Shown in pieces: positions 8,063-16,062 of a DNA stretch of 64,000 nucleotides. Both the position numbers and the translations under genes were made by a program. The stretch is from positions 62,001-126,000 of the forward strand of contig NZ_QLVD01000004.1 of assembly GCF_003352835.1 (NCBI RefSeq), read 5' to 3'. The notes beneath the pieces are model-generated. The model was not told where the DNA came from and ran no database searches. It saw only the letters and a list, made by a program, of their open reading frames with translations. The number at the start of each line of letters is the position of its first letter. Position 1 is the stretch's first letter. Origin of the DNA: Ornithinimicrobium murale (GTDB lineage: Bacteria; Actinomycetota; Actinomycetes; Actinomycetales; Dermatophilaceae).

Positions 8063-9130
8063 GTGACACACCCCAGCAGCCCGCCCGCCGACTCCGCGCC
8101 GCAGGAGCCACCGACCCGCGCGCCGAGCCCACTGTTGCAGCGTCCCGGAGCCGTCGCCTCCACCGGAGCCGACGCCGGGGTGGCGGCCCACTACGGCGAT
8201 CCCCACCGTGAGCAGCGACTGCTGGTTGAGGGGCTCTCTGTCGTTGACCTGTCGCACCGGGCCGTCCTCACGGTCTCCGGCCCGGACCGGCTCAGTTGGC
8301 TTCATTCGCTGACCAGCCAGGCGCTGACCAACCTGGCCCCCCGCACGTCGACCGAGACCCTGATCCTCACGCCGAAGGGCCACATCGAGCACGCGCTCCA
8401 TGTCGTGGACGATGGCGAGACGACGTGGCTGATCACTGAGCCGGAGACGGTCGGCGCCGCGCAGGCCTGGCTGGAGTCCATGCGGTTCATGCTCCGGGTC
8501 GAGATCGTTGACCGGAGCGAGGACTTCGCCGTGGTGGGGGAGCCGGTCGCCCGGGAGTCGGTCGAGGGAGAGCACCTCGCCTGGGTGGACCACTGGCCGG
8601 GCCCGATGGGTGACACCGCGTGCTACGGCCCGGAGGAGGACCACCCGGGGGCCAACCGACCCTGGCGGGAGGTGCTGGTCCCGCGCGGCGAGCTCACGGC
8701 ATACGTCGGTGAACGACCGCTGTCCGGCACCTGGGCCTCCGAGGCTCTGCGGGTCGCCGCGTGGCGCCCACGGGTCGGGGCCGAGACCGACCACCGCACG
8801 ATCGCCCATGAGCTGGACTGGCTGCGTTCTGCCGTGCACCTGCACAAGGGCTGCTACCGCGGGCAGGAGACGATCGCCCGGGTGCACAACCTGGGGCGTC
8901 CGCCGCGGCGCCTCGTCTTCCTGCACCTGGACGGGTCCGGGCACACCCTGCCCGAGCCCGGCGACGAGCTACGGAACGGCGAGCGGGCCGTCGGACGAGT
9001 CACGACCGTGTCGCGGCACTACGAGGACGGGCCGATCGCACTCGCCGTGATCAAGCGCAACACCGACCCGACGGCAGTGCTCACATCCGGCCCGACGAGC
9101 GCTGCCCAGACGGTCGTCGTGCGACCCTGA
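8063..9130 (+). CDS. YgfZ/GcvT-like folate-binding protein
   Basis: 355-residue member of the YgfZ/CAF17 family, tetrahydrofolate-dependent proteins that support repair or assembly of iron-sulfur enzymes. The diagnostic motif KGCYRGQE is at about residues 262-269, followed by ARVHNLGRPPRRL. The N-terminal aminomethyltransferase-like domain (about 60-240) includes VSGPDRLSWLHSLTSQ. GTG 8063 was chosen because TACCGT lies 6 nt upstream; GTG 8033 would be a longer alternative. It is monocistronic as far as can be seen. Confidence 0.88.
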   Translation: MTHPSSPPADSAPQEPPTRAPSPLLQRPGAVASTGADAGVAAHYGDPHREQRLLVEGLSVVDLSHRAVLTVSGPDRLSWLHSLTSQALTNLAPRTSTETLILTPKGHIEHALHVVDDGETTWLITEPETVGAAQAWLESMRFMLRVEIVDRSEDFAVVGEPVARESVEGEHLAWVDHWPGPMGDTACYGPEEDHPGANRPWREVLVPRGELTAYVGERPLSGTWASEALRVAAWRPRVGAETDHRTIAHELDWLRSAVHLHKGCYRGQETIARVHNLGRPPRRLVFLHLDGSGHTLPEPGDELRNGERAVGRVTTVSRHYEDGPIALAVIKRNTDPTAVLTSGPTSAAQTVVVRP

Positions 9131-9230
9131 CCCTGCACGACTGGCCCCTGGCGTGGTGCCGCTGACCTGAGCGCAGCCCGCGACGAGGGGTTTGACGAAG
9201 GGTTGCTGCCGCACCCCGGGTCCGGCCTGG

Positions 9231-9236
9231 CAGGAT
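9231..9236 (+). promoter_or_regulatory. -10 element of leaderless BKACE gene
   Basis: CAGGAT, 6 nt before ATG 9243. Confidence 0.5.
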
Positions 9237-9242
9237 GCGGGC

Positions 9243-10082
9243 ATGGCCGCCTCAACGCTGATCACGGTCGCTCCCACCGGAGCCGAGACCGCCAAGTCCG
9301 ACTTCCCGCAGCTGCCGACCACTCTCGAGGAGCTGGTCGAGACCGCCGTCGCCTGCCAGGAGGCTGGCGCGGGCCTGGTCCATGTGCACATTCGTGATGG
9401 CGAGCACAAGCCGACGCTGGATGCCGCGCGGCTGCGGGACACGGTCCAGGCCCTGCGCGAGCAGACCGACCTGGTGGTCCAGCTGTCGACGGGGGGCTCC
9501 GTGCACGACCCGCTCGAGGCCCGGTTGCAGGTGCTGGATGCCGAGCCGGACTCGTGCAGTCTCACCTGCGGCACCACCAACTTCGGCGACGACGTCTTCC
9601 TGAACCCCTACCCGTTCATGAGTCAGCTCTATCGCCAGGCCCAGGAGCGTGAGGTGGTGCCGGAGTTCGAGTTGTTCGACCTCGGGCACGTGCACGCGCT
9701 GCGCCGGTTGCTCGATGAGCACGGGCTGCCCTTCGGTGGCAAGGTGCACGTCGACTTCGTGACCAATGTGCCCGGAGGTATGCCTGGCACGGTCGAGGCC
9801 CTCGTGGCGGGGATCCAGGCCCTGCCTGAGCAGGTCACCAGCTGGTCGGCCACCGGCATCGGTCGCGCTCACCTGCCAATCGCTGCGGCAGCCCTGGCTG
9901 GCGGCGGTCACCTGAGGGTGGGCATGGAGGACAACCTGATGCTGGCTCGCGGGCAGCAGGTTCAGCACAACCGCGAGCTGGTCAGCCGGGTTGCCGAGCT
10001 CGCCGTGCTGATGCAGCGTCCGCCGATGACGACCGAGGACGCGCGCGTGCTGCTCGGTGTGAAGGAGCGCCGCCAGCGCTGA
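9243..10082 (+). CDS. BKACE-family beta-keto acid cleavage enzyme (DUF849)
   Basis: 279-residue TIM-barrel protein of the BKACE family, zinc enzymes that condense a beta-keto acid with acetyl-CoA and cleave it to acetoacetate and a CoA ester. The metal-binding HVHIRD is at residues 47-52; PEFELFD (about 140) and HLRVGMEDN near residue 222 are the other conserved blocks, the last holding the catalytic Glu. STGGS and TCGTTNFG are also typical. The real substrate cannot be read from the sequence, and no neighbouring catabolic genes point to one. ATG 9243 has a CAGGAT hexamer 6 nt upstream. Confidence 0.85.
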   Translation: MAASTLITVAPTGAETAKSDFPQLPTTLEELVETAVACQEAGAGLVHVHIRDGEHKPTLDAARLRDTVQALREQTDLVVQLSTGGSVHDPLEARLQVLDAEPDSCSLTCGTTNFGDDVFLNPYPFMSQLYRQAQEREVVPEFELFDLGHVHALRRLLDEHGLPFGGKVHVDFVTNVPGGMPGTVEALVAGIQALPEQVTSWSATGIGRAHLPIAAAALAGGGHLRVGMEDNLMLARGQQVQHNRELVSRVAELAVLMQRPPMTTEDARVLLGVKERRQR

Positions 10083-10194
10083 GCGGGACGAGGATGTATG
10101 CCGAGGGGCCCGGTCGCCTTCGTCACCCCGGTCCGAAGAGCGTCGGGGGAGGCGGCGTGTGGTGAGAGTCTCAGCGCGCCTGTGCTAACTCAGT

Positions 10195-10224
10195 TTGCAT
10201 TCTGCTTGCAATTGCAAGCATACT
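10195..10224 (+). promoter_or_regulatory. Promoter of the XRE regulator gene
   Basis: -35 TTGCAT (10195-10200), 18-bp spacer, -10 CATACT (10219-10224), then 7 nt to ATG 10232: a leaderless arrangement. The spacer is almost wholly occupied by an 18-bp palindrome. Confidence 0.6.
10203..10220. promoter_or_regulatory. Perfect 18-bp palindromic operator
   Basis: TGCTTGCAATTGCAAGCA is a perfect palindrome between the -35 and -10 of the XRE gene and overlaps the first two bases of the -10. Position and symmetry fit an autoregulatory operator for the dimeric XRE protein encoded directly downstream. A further TTTGCAT half-site lies 8 bp upstream. Confidence 0.7.
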
Positions 10225-10231
10225 GGTGGGT

Positions 10232-10636
10232 ATGAGCCGTCTACCCGTTCCCGACCTGGGCCACTACCTGCGTGAGCAGCGCGAGGCCGCCCAGATGTCG
10301 GTGCGCCAGGTGGCCAAGGCAGCAGGCATCTCCAACCCCTACCTCAGTCAGATCGAGCGGGGCCTGCGCAAGCCGAGTGCCGAGATCCTGCAGCAGCTCG
10401 CCAAAGGTCTGCGGATCTCGGCGGAGCAGTTGTATGTCCGTGCCGGGATCCTCGACGACAGTGTCGCCGGCGCCCCGGTCGCCCAGCCGTATGACGTCAC
10501 GGTCGCCATCATGGCCGACGAGCGGCTGAACGACCGCCAGAGGCGTGCGCTGCTCGACGTCTACCGCTCATTCGTCGGCGATGCGGCCGACCTCCCCCAC
10601 GACCAGTCCGCCGATCCGTCGAGCGTTCAGGGCTGA
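10232..10636 (+). CDS. XRE-family transcriptional regulator (Rv0474-like)
   Basis: 134 residues with an N-terminal Cro/C1 helix-turn-helix (about 7-65): LREQREAAQMSVRQVAKAAG, then ISNPYLSQIERGLRKPS as the recognition segment. The C-terminal half is acidic and of unknown role. The next gene is HbhA-like; the same XRE-hbhA pair exists in Mycobacterium tuberculosis (Rv0474-Rv0475). A palindromic operator sits inside its promoter, so autoregulation is likely. GTG 10226 is an alternative start, but ATG 10232 fits the -10 spacing better. Confidence 0.9.
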   Translation: MSRLPVPDLGHYLREQREAAQMSVRQVAKAAGISNPYLSQIERGLRKPSAEILQQLAKGLRISAEQLYVRAGILDDSVAGAPVAQPYDVTVAIMADERLNDRQRRALLDVYRSFVGDAADLPHDQSADPSSVQG

Positions 10637-10698
10637 CGCCCTCCGCCCCGCGGCCGGCTCCCAATCACCACACGCACCCCGATCCAGAGGAGCAGCAC

Positions 10699-11919
10699 AT
10701 GCCCACCATCAAGCAGATCCGTGACGACGCCAGCAAGACTGTCGAGTCCGTCACCGACGAAGCCACCAAGCGCGTTGAGGGCGTGACTGCCGAGGTCGCC
10801 AGGTCCTCTGCCGCGGCCCGCTCCGAGGCGTCCCGCGTGGCCACCGACCCCACCCCGCTCTACGCCGTCGTCGGGCTGACCGACACCGTGATCGAGCGTG
10901 CCCGGGAGACCGTCACCGAGACCGTTGCCCGCGCCGGCAAGGTCGGCCGGTCGCTGTCCCCGAAGGCTCTCTCCAACACCGTGAACGAGCGTGCCGCGGA
11001 TGTCTCCAAGTTCGCCGAGTCACTGCCGGGCAAGGCCGTCCACGACGTCACCGAGGGCTTGGGGAAGTTCCAGGAGGGCTACCAGGGGCTGGCCAAGCGC
11101 GGTCAGGGTCTGGTGGGCCGGGTCAAGGAGCAGCAGGCCACCAAGGACCTGACCCAGCAGGTCGCCACGGCCGTCGAGCAGGGCAAGCAGTTCCTGGACA
11201 CAGCCTCCAAGGGTGTCACCGACACCCGCAGCGCGGCTCGGGCCACCGTGACCAAGGGTCGTCGTCAGGCTGCGGACACCGTGGCCGACGTGGTCGCCGG
11301 GGAGGATGTCTCCGGCACGGCGAGGCCGCAGGCCCGCAAGGCCGCCGGGACCCGGTCCGCGACCACGACCAAGCCAGCCAGCAAGGGTGCGGCCACCAAG
11401 AGCTCGGCCACGAAGCCGGCTACCAAGACTGCGAGCGCCAAGACCGCGAGCGCCAAGACTGCGAGCAAGGGCTCGGCCACGAAGCCGGCTACCAGGTCGG
11501 CGACCGCCAAGACGGCGACCGCCAAGACTGCGAGCAAGGGCTCGGCCACGAAGCCGGCTACCAGGTCGGCGACCGCCAAGACGGCGACCGCCAAGACTGC
11601 GAGCAAGAGCTCGGCCACGAAGCCGGCTACCACGTCGACGACCGCCAAGACTGCGAGCAGGAGCTCGGCCACGAAGCCTGCGGGCACCAAGAGCACCAGC
11701 ACCACGCCCAAGAGCTCGGCCACCAAGAGCACCAGCACGCGCAAGGCGTCACCCGCGACCAACTCCACGGCCACGACCGCCAAGCGCGCCGCCACCACAG
11801 CGAACAACGCGGCAACCACGGGTGCCGACGCCGCCCGGGACGTCGTGACCGAGACCGCGAAGGTGGCCGACAAGGCCGTCGACGCGACCACGGCCACCGC
11901 TCGCAAGATCGGCGACTGA
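10699..11919 (+). CDS. HbhA-like protein with long Lys/Ala/Thr-rich tail
   Basis: 406 residues. The N-terminal part (about 1-190) is amphipathic helical and contains PLYAVVGLTDTVIERARETV, which resembles the PLLAALGAADLAL region of heparin-binding haemagglutinin. The rest (about 200-390) is a low-complexity basic tail of Ala, Lys, Thr and Ser, much longer than in mycobacterial HbhA (about 200 residues in total), and contains 23-residue repeats. Such tails bind sulfated glycans in HbhA and also DNA in histone-like proteins. No signal peptide or membrane anchor is visible. GAGGAG lies 8 nt before ATG. A co-transcript with the XRE gene (62-bp gap) is possible. Confidence 0.8.
   Translation: MPTIKQIRDDASKTVESVTDEATKRVEGVTAEVARSSAAARSEASRVATDPTPLYAVVGLTDTVIERARETVTETVARAGKVGRSLSPKALSNTVNERAADVSKFAESLPGKAVHDVTEGLGKFQEGYQGLAKRGQGLVGRVKEQQATKDLTQQVATAVEQGKQFLDTASKGVTDTRSAARATVTKGRRQAADTVADVVAGEDVSGTARPQARKAAGTRSATTTKPASKGAATKSSATKPATKTASAKTASAKTASKGSATKPATRSATAKTATAKTASKGSATKPATRSATAKTATAKTASKSSATKPATTSTTAKTASRSSATKPAGTKSTSTTPKSSATKSTSTRKASPATNSTATTAKRAATTANNAATTGADAARDVVTETAKVADKAVDATTATARKIGD
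11461..11660 (+). repeat. 69-bp in-frame repeats in the HbhA-like tail
   Basis: Unit starts are at 11461, 11530 and 11599. The first two units are nearly identical and the third has diverged in its second half. Each encodes 23 residues of the type ASKGSATKPATRSATAKTA plus four more. Confidence 0.85.
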
Positions 11920-11969
11920 CCACGGTCGACTCGGCCTGACCGGCCGCGCTGGACCACTGCGGTGGGGTT

Positions 11970-11975
11970 TAGGCT
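11970..11975 (+). promoter_or_regulatory. -10 element of leaderless asparaginase gene
   Basis: TAGGCT, 7 nt before GTG 11983 but only 1 nt before ATG 11977, which argues for the GTG as start. Confidence 0.55.
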
Positions 11976-11982
11976 CATGGCC

Positions 11983-12966
11983 GTGACCCCACCGCAGCTG
12001 TCTTCTGAACACCCCCTGCACGCGGCTCCTGTCGTGGCGCAGGTGGACCGGTCCGGCTTCGTCGAGTCGGTGCACCACGGCGTCGTCGCCGTCACCAGCG
12101 CCGACGGTGGCCTGGACATCTCGATCGGACCGGTCGGGGCACCGATCTTCCCTCGGTCCTCCAACAAGCCGTTGCAGGCTCTGGCCATGTTGCAGTGCGG
12201 GCTCGACCTGCCGGATCACCTGCTCTCCCTCGCCTGCGCGAGTCACAACGGAGAGGACTACCACCGCGACGGGGTCCGCGAGATCCTCACCGGCGCGGGG
12301 CTCACCGAGGACGATCTGCAGAACACCCCGGACCGGCCGATCTATCCGCCGGAGCGGGAGCGGTGGATCGCCGAGGGGCTGCCGGCCAGCTCGCTCGGAC
12401 AGAACTGCTCCGGCAAGCACGCGGCGATGCTCGCGACCTGCAGGGTCAACGGTTGGGACACCGCGAGTTACCGGGACCCCGGGCACCCACTTCAGGTCGC
12501 GATGGCCACCACCCTCGGTGACCTATCGGGTGAGACCGTCGCCGCCACGGGCATCGACGGTTGCGGCGCCCCCGTGATGGCGATCAGCACAGCCGGCCTC
12601 GCCAAGGCGTTCGGCCGGATCGCCGCTGCCGACAACAGCACTCACGAGGGCCGCATCGCCGGCGCAATCCGCAGGCACCCGGACTACCTCGCGGGGACAG
12701 GTCGCGATGTCACGGACCTGATCCGGTCCGTGCCCGGGCTCATTGCCAAGGACGGCGCGGAGGCCGTCTACGCGATCGGGCTCGCCGACGGCCGCGGCAT
12801 CGCCCTGAAGATCGCTGACGGCAACCAGCGCGCCCGCACGGTCGTGGCGCGCGCGGCGTTGGAGGCCGCGGGGGTCACCGAGGGTCTCACCGCCCTGGAT
12901 CCGGATCCCGTCCTGGGACACGGCGAGCCGGTCGGGATGATCAGCCCGCTCGGGTTCGACGTCTGA
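11983..12966 (+). CDS. L-asparaginase, Asparaginase_II (Rhizobium etli AnsA/ReAV) type
   Basis: 327 residues. Hydrolyses L-asparagine to aspartate and ammonia. The class-3 asparaginase residues are visible: Ser-x-x-Lys in PRSSNKPLQ, Ser of ASHNGE, Cys and Lys of NCSGKHA, and the second Cys of IDGCGAPV, which forms the zinc site in the ReAV structure. GTG 11983 was preferred to ATG 11977 because the TAGGCT hexamer is at the leaderless distance from GTG only; the two differ by two residues. dtd starts 4 bp after its stop, so the two are probably co-transcribed. Confidence 0.9.
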   Translation: MTPPQLSSEHPLHAAPVVAQVDRSGFVESVHHGVVAVTSADGGLDISIGPVGAPIFPRSSNKPLQALAMLQCGLDLPDHLLSLACASHNGEDYHRDGVREILTGAGLTEDDLQNTPDRPIYPPERERWIAEGLPASSLGQNCSGKHAAMLATCRVNGWDTASYRDPGHPLQVAMATTLGDLSGETVAATGIDGCGAPVMAISTAGLAKAFGRIAAADNSTHEGRIAGAIRRHPDYLAGTGRDVTDLIRSVPGLIAKDGAEAVYAIGLADGRGIALKIADGNQRARTVVARAALEAAGVTEGLTALDPDPVLGHGEPVGMISPLGFDV

Positions 12967-12970
12967 GCTC

Positions 12971-13396
12971 GTGCGCGCCGTTCTGCAGCGAGTAACGCGC
13001 GCCAGCGTGCGCGTCGAGGACGCCGTCGTCGGTGCCATCGAGCGCCCGGGACTGCTCGCGCTGGTCGCCGCCACACACGATGACGGCCCGGAGGATGTCG
13101 AGCGGATGGCCCGCAAGATCGCCGAGCTGCGCATCCTGCCGGAGGAGGCTTCCGTGCTCGACTCGGGGGCCCCCGTGCTCGTGGTGAGCCAGTTCACCCT
13201 CTACGGCGACACCCGCAAGGGTCGCCGCCCCGGATGGTCGCACGCCGCCCCGGGACCGGTGGCCGAGCCACTCGTCGACGCTGTCGTCGCGGCACTGCGG
13301 CAGCGGGGAGTCGAGGTGGCCACGGGACAGTTCGGCGCCCAGATGCAGGTGGAACTCGTCAACGACGGGCCGTTCACCATCCTCGTCGACACCTGA
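12971..13396 (+). CDS. dtd: D-aminoacyl-tRNA deacylase (Dtd)
   Basis: 141 residues. Removes D-amino acids (and glycine) mischarged on tRNAs. Both family signatures are present: SQFTLYGDT (about 77-85) and NDGPFTI near the C-terminus, where the Gly-Pro forms the chiral-proofreading loop. The N-terminus [13 protein letters not shown] is typical. GTG start, 4 bp after the asparaginase stop. Confidence 0.96.
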   Translation: MRAVLQRVTRASVRVEDAVVGAIERPGLLALVAATHDDGPEDVERMARKIAELRILPEEASVLDSGAPVLVVSQFTLYGDTRKGRRPGWSHAAPGPVAEPLVDAVVAALRQRGVEVATGQFGAQMQVELVNDGPFTILVDT

Positions 13397-13528
13397 GGGT
13401 CTCGTGGTCGCCCGACCGATGAGCGAGCGGTCGCAGGCAGGAGCAGCGGGTGAGGTCGGAGCAAGGCCGGATGGGCCCACAGCCGGTCCAGTCAGCACGC
13501 CGGGACCGGTGGCGGGCCGTCATCGGCT

Positions 13529-13534
13529 TACGCT
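13529..13534 (+). promoter_or_regulatory. -10 element of leaderless DUF2516 gene
   Basis: TACGCT, 6 nt before ATG 13541. Confidence 0.55.
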
Positions 13535-13540
13535 TGAGTC

Positions 13541-13870
13541 ATGCCGACCTTCTTCGACGTCCAGCAGTGGGTGGGGCTCGCCCTGGGAGCCCTTGCCCTC
13601 GGGATCCAGGTCTGGGCACTGGTCGATGCGTTGCTGACCCGTGGGGATGCCTTCGTCGCGGCCGGCAAACGCACCAAGGGGTTCTGGCTGGCGATCACCG
13701 CCGTCGCGAGCGCCATCGGCTTCTTCCACCTCTACCAGCCGTTTGGCCTGTTCAACCTGATCGCCATCGTCGCCGCGGCGGTCTATCTCACGGACGTGCG
13801 ACCGGCCGTCGCGCAACTGCGGGGACGGGGCCGCAGCGGAGGGTCCAGGGGGCCTTACGGTCCGTGGTGA
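13541..13870 (+). CDS. DUF2516 family membrane protein
   Basis: 109 residues with three hydrophobic segments (about 9-32, 46-64 and 68-86) and a basic Gly/Arg-rich C-terminus. It matches the DUF2516 family, small actinobacterial membrane proteins of unknown function; the mycobacterial relative Rv0476 lies directly after hbhA, and here it is 1.6 kb away. Leaderless. Its stop overlaps the start of the hydrolase gene in a GTGA. Confidence 0.85.
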   Translation: MPTFFDVQQWVGLALGALALGIQVWALVDALLTRGDAFVAAGKRTKGFWLAITAVASAIGFFHLYQPFGLFNLIAIVAAAVYLTDVRPAVAQLRGRGRSGGSRGPYGPW

Positions 13871-14703
13871 CCCCTCCGCATACCTCCCGGGTGGCCGGCC
13901 CAAGCGGCCCGCTGGAGACGCTCACCGCCGGCAGCGGGCGGCCGCGCACGGTCTTCGCTCACGGTCTCGCCGGCTCCATCCCCACCACGCGTCCCTACGC
14001 GGGCAAGGTGCCCGGGGCGCGCACCTTCCTGCATTTTCGGGGCCACGGCGACTCCGCCAACCCGGAAGGTCCCTGGCAGTATGCGGACCTGGCGGCAGAG
14101 CTCTGGGCCGTCGCCGACCATGTGGGGGCCACCCAGGCGCTGGGCATCAGCATGGGGGCCGGTGCGCTCTGCGCCGGACTGGCGGCAGACCCCGACCGTT
14201 TCGAGCGGATCGTCCTGGTGCTCCCCGCCGCGATCGACCGCCCGCGCCAGGACGGCGCGATGGCTCGCTTCGCTCTCCTGGCCGACCTCGTGGATGGAGG
14301 CGACCGCGAGGCGGTCGCGCGCCACCTCCTGGCCGATGAGCCGGCGGATGTCGCCGCTGACCCGGGCGTGCAGCACTGGGCTCGGGAGCAGGCCGGACGC
14401 CTGGTCGGCTCAGGCGTCGCGGCCGGGCTGCGTTCTCTGCCGAGCCGAACACCGCTCACTGATCGGGAAGTGCTCGCCCGGGTCAGTGCACCGATTCTGC
14501 TGATCGCGCAGGAGGGCGACAAGGCGCACCCGGCCTCGGTCGCTCGCGAACTGGCCGAGGTGCTACCGTCGGTGACCCTGTTGGTGCTGCCACGGGGCGG
14601 CATCATGTGGCAGCATCGATCCCACGTCCGTGACGTGGTGGGGGAGTTCCTGACACCTGTCACGAGCAGCGCTGCACCGACACCCGGGAGAACACGTCCA
14701 TGA
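13867..14703 (+). CDS. Alpha/beta-hydrolase fold protein
   Basis: 278 residues. The nucleophile elbow GISMGAG places the catalytic Ser at residue 95; AHGLAG (about 31-36) forms the oxyanion strand-turn, and LHFRGHGDS is the usual loop after beta-4. LIAQEGDKAHP and MWQHRSHVRDVV probably hold the Asp and His of the triad. The substrate is unknown. GTG 13867 overlaps the previous stop by 4 bp and the gene overlaps the next start by 4 bp (ATGA), so DUF2516, hydrolase and cupin form one transcript. GTG 13864 would be an equal alternative. Confidence 0.82.
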   Translation: MTPPHTSRVAGPSGPLETLTAGSGRPRTVFAHGLAGSIPTTRPYAGKVPGARTFLHFRGHGDSANPEGPWQYADLAAELWAVADHVGATQALGISMGAGALCAGLAADPDRFERIVLVLPAAIDRPRQDGAMARFALLADLVDGGDREAVARHLLADEPADVAADPGVQHWAREQAGRLVGSGVAAGLRSLPSRTPLTDREVLARVSAPILLIAQEGDKAHPASVARELAEVLPSVTLLVLPRGGIMWQHRSHVRDVVGEFLTPVTSSAAPTPGRTRP

Positions 14704-15164
14704 CCGATCCCACCTCGCTGACCCACCGCGTCGCGACCCCGGAGGAACTGGCCGACGCCGCGCGGGGCCAGACGACCGAGCCCTCGCCGACGGCCTACCA
14801 CGACCGCACGCAGGACGTCTTCGTGGTGGAGCGCCCGTGGGGACAGTTCCAGCAGTTCGCCACCAACGAGCGGGTGACCGTCAAGACGGTCACCATCGCC
14901 CCTGGCCAGCGCCTGTCGCTGCAGCACCACGCCGAGCGCAACGAGATGTGGCAGGTGCTCGACTCTCCCGTCGAGATCACCCTCGGTGAGCGCACGTGGA
15001 TGGCCCAACCGGGTGAGCTGGTGTGGGTGCCGGTCGGCACGATGCACCGGATGGGCAACCCCGGTGACCAACCGGTCCGGGTCCTGGAGCTGGCTTTCGG
15101 CGACTTCGACGAGGGTGACATCACCCGCGTGCAGGACGACTACCGACGCGACGACCGGGACTGA
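14700..15164 (+). CDS. Cupin protein, mannose-6-phosphate isomerase type II C-terminal domain
   Basis: 154 residues corresponding to the stand-alone C-terminal isomerase domain of bifunctional ManC/type II PMI. VVERPWGQFQQF (about 41-52), LSLQHHAERNEMWQVL (about 77-92) and PVGTMHRMGNP contain the metal-binding His/Glu residues of the cupin. It lacks the guanylyltransferase half, so it would interconvert mannose-6-phosphate and fructose-6-phosphate, or simply bind a sugar phosphate. Start overlaps the hydrolase stop. Convergent with the methyltransferase gene (4-bp gap). Confidence 0.86.
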   Translation: MTDPTSLTHRVATPEELADAARGQTTEPSPTAYHDRTQDVFVVERPWGQFQQFATNERVTVKTVTIAPGQRLSLQHHAERNEMWQVLDSPVEITLGERTWMAQPGELVWVPVGTMHRMGNPGDQPVRVLELAFGDFDEGDITRVQDDYRRDDRD

Positions 15165-15168
15165 CCAG

Positions 15169-15999
15169 CTAGCCCGTGGCGCCCGGCGCCACTGCGCTCC
15201 ACGCGATCTCGAGCTCACCCAAACGCCAGCGCTGACGCGTGCCCAGCACCGGCCAGCCCTGCGCACGCAGGTCGCTCACCGTGGCGAGGAAGCGCTGACG
15301 TGCTCCGTAGGGTGCGTGTCCGGCCGCTCGCGCCCACGCCGCGTCCAGGTCGCGCATCAGGGCATGCACCCGCTCGCCGGGGACGTTGCGGTGGATGAGG
15401 GCCTTGGGAAGGCGCTCGGCGACCACCGAAGGGACCTCGATGTCCCGCAGACGCCAGGACAGTGTGAGGGACCGGGGTGCCGGCTCCCCGGTCGGGCCAC
15501 GACGCACGTCCACCCAGGAGCCCAGCCGCCCGAGCTCGTTGCAGGTGCCCTCCACGAGCGCCCCACCAGGGGCCAACCGTGCGACCAACCGCGACCAGGC
15601 AGGCTCGACCTGCGCCTCGTCATACTGTCTCAGGACGTTGAACGCCCGGATCAGTGTGGCTGCCCCACCCCCTGGCAAGGGCACCTCGAAGCCGCCCTGG
15701 GCGAACGTCAGGTGGGGAGGCTCCTGGTGCGGTGCCGCGGCGCTGACCCGCTCCGGGTCGATCTCGAGCCCCACCACGCGCACGTCCGGCCGAAGTGCCG
15801 CAAGGCGGGCACGGAGTTCGACCGTGGTGACGGGGTGGGCGCCGTAGCCCAGGTCGACCACCACCGGATCAGCGGCCTCCCGCAGCGTTCGGCCATGGGT
15901 GTGCACGACCCAGCGGTCGACCCGTCGCAGCCGGTTGGGGTTGGTGGTGCCGCGGGTCACCGTCCCGACCGGTCGGGTCCTCCTCGCTGCACCAGCCAC
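15169..15999 (-). CDS. Class I SAM-dependent methyltransferase
   Basis: 276 residues with a Rossmann-type motif I VVVDLGYGAHPVTT, acidic motif II VVGLEIDPERV and PGGALVEGTCNE. Similar proteins are encoded next to mshA in many Micrococcales; the substrate is unknown. The protein ends with a WRLGELEIAW segment. GTG 15999 is supported by a minus-strand TATCGT -10 exactly 6 nt upstream. It is divergent from mshA (63 bp between starts), so the two promoters lie together. Confidence 0.82.
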   Translation of the reverse strand: MAGAARRTRPVGTVTRGTTNPNRLRRVDRWVVHTHGRTLREAADPVVVDLGYGAHPVTTVELRARLAALRPDVRVVGLEIDPERVSAAAPHQEPPHLTFAQGGFEVPLPGGGAATLIRAFNVLRQYDEAQVEPAWSRLVARLAPGGALVEGTCNELGRLGSWVDVRRGPTGEPAPRSLTLSWRLRDIEVPSVVAERLPKALIHRNVPGERVHALMRDLDAAWARAAGHAPYGARQRFLATVSDLRAQGWPVLGTRQRWRLGELEIAWSAVAPGATG

Positions 16000-16005
16000 A
16001 GCACC

Positions 16006-16011
16006 ACGATA
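16006..16011 (-). promoter_or_regulatory. -10 element of leaderless methyltransferase gene
   Basis: Minus-strand TATCGT, 6 nt before GTG 15999. Confidence 0.6.
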
Positions 16012-16062
16012 GGTGTCGTGTCAGACTGAATCGTCCAGTTCCGAGATGGAGGAGCGAGCTGC

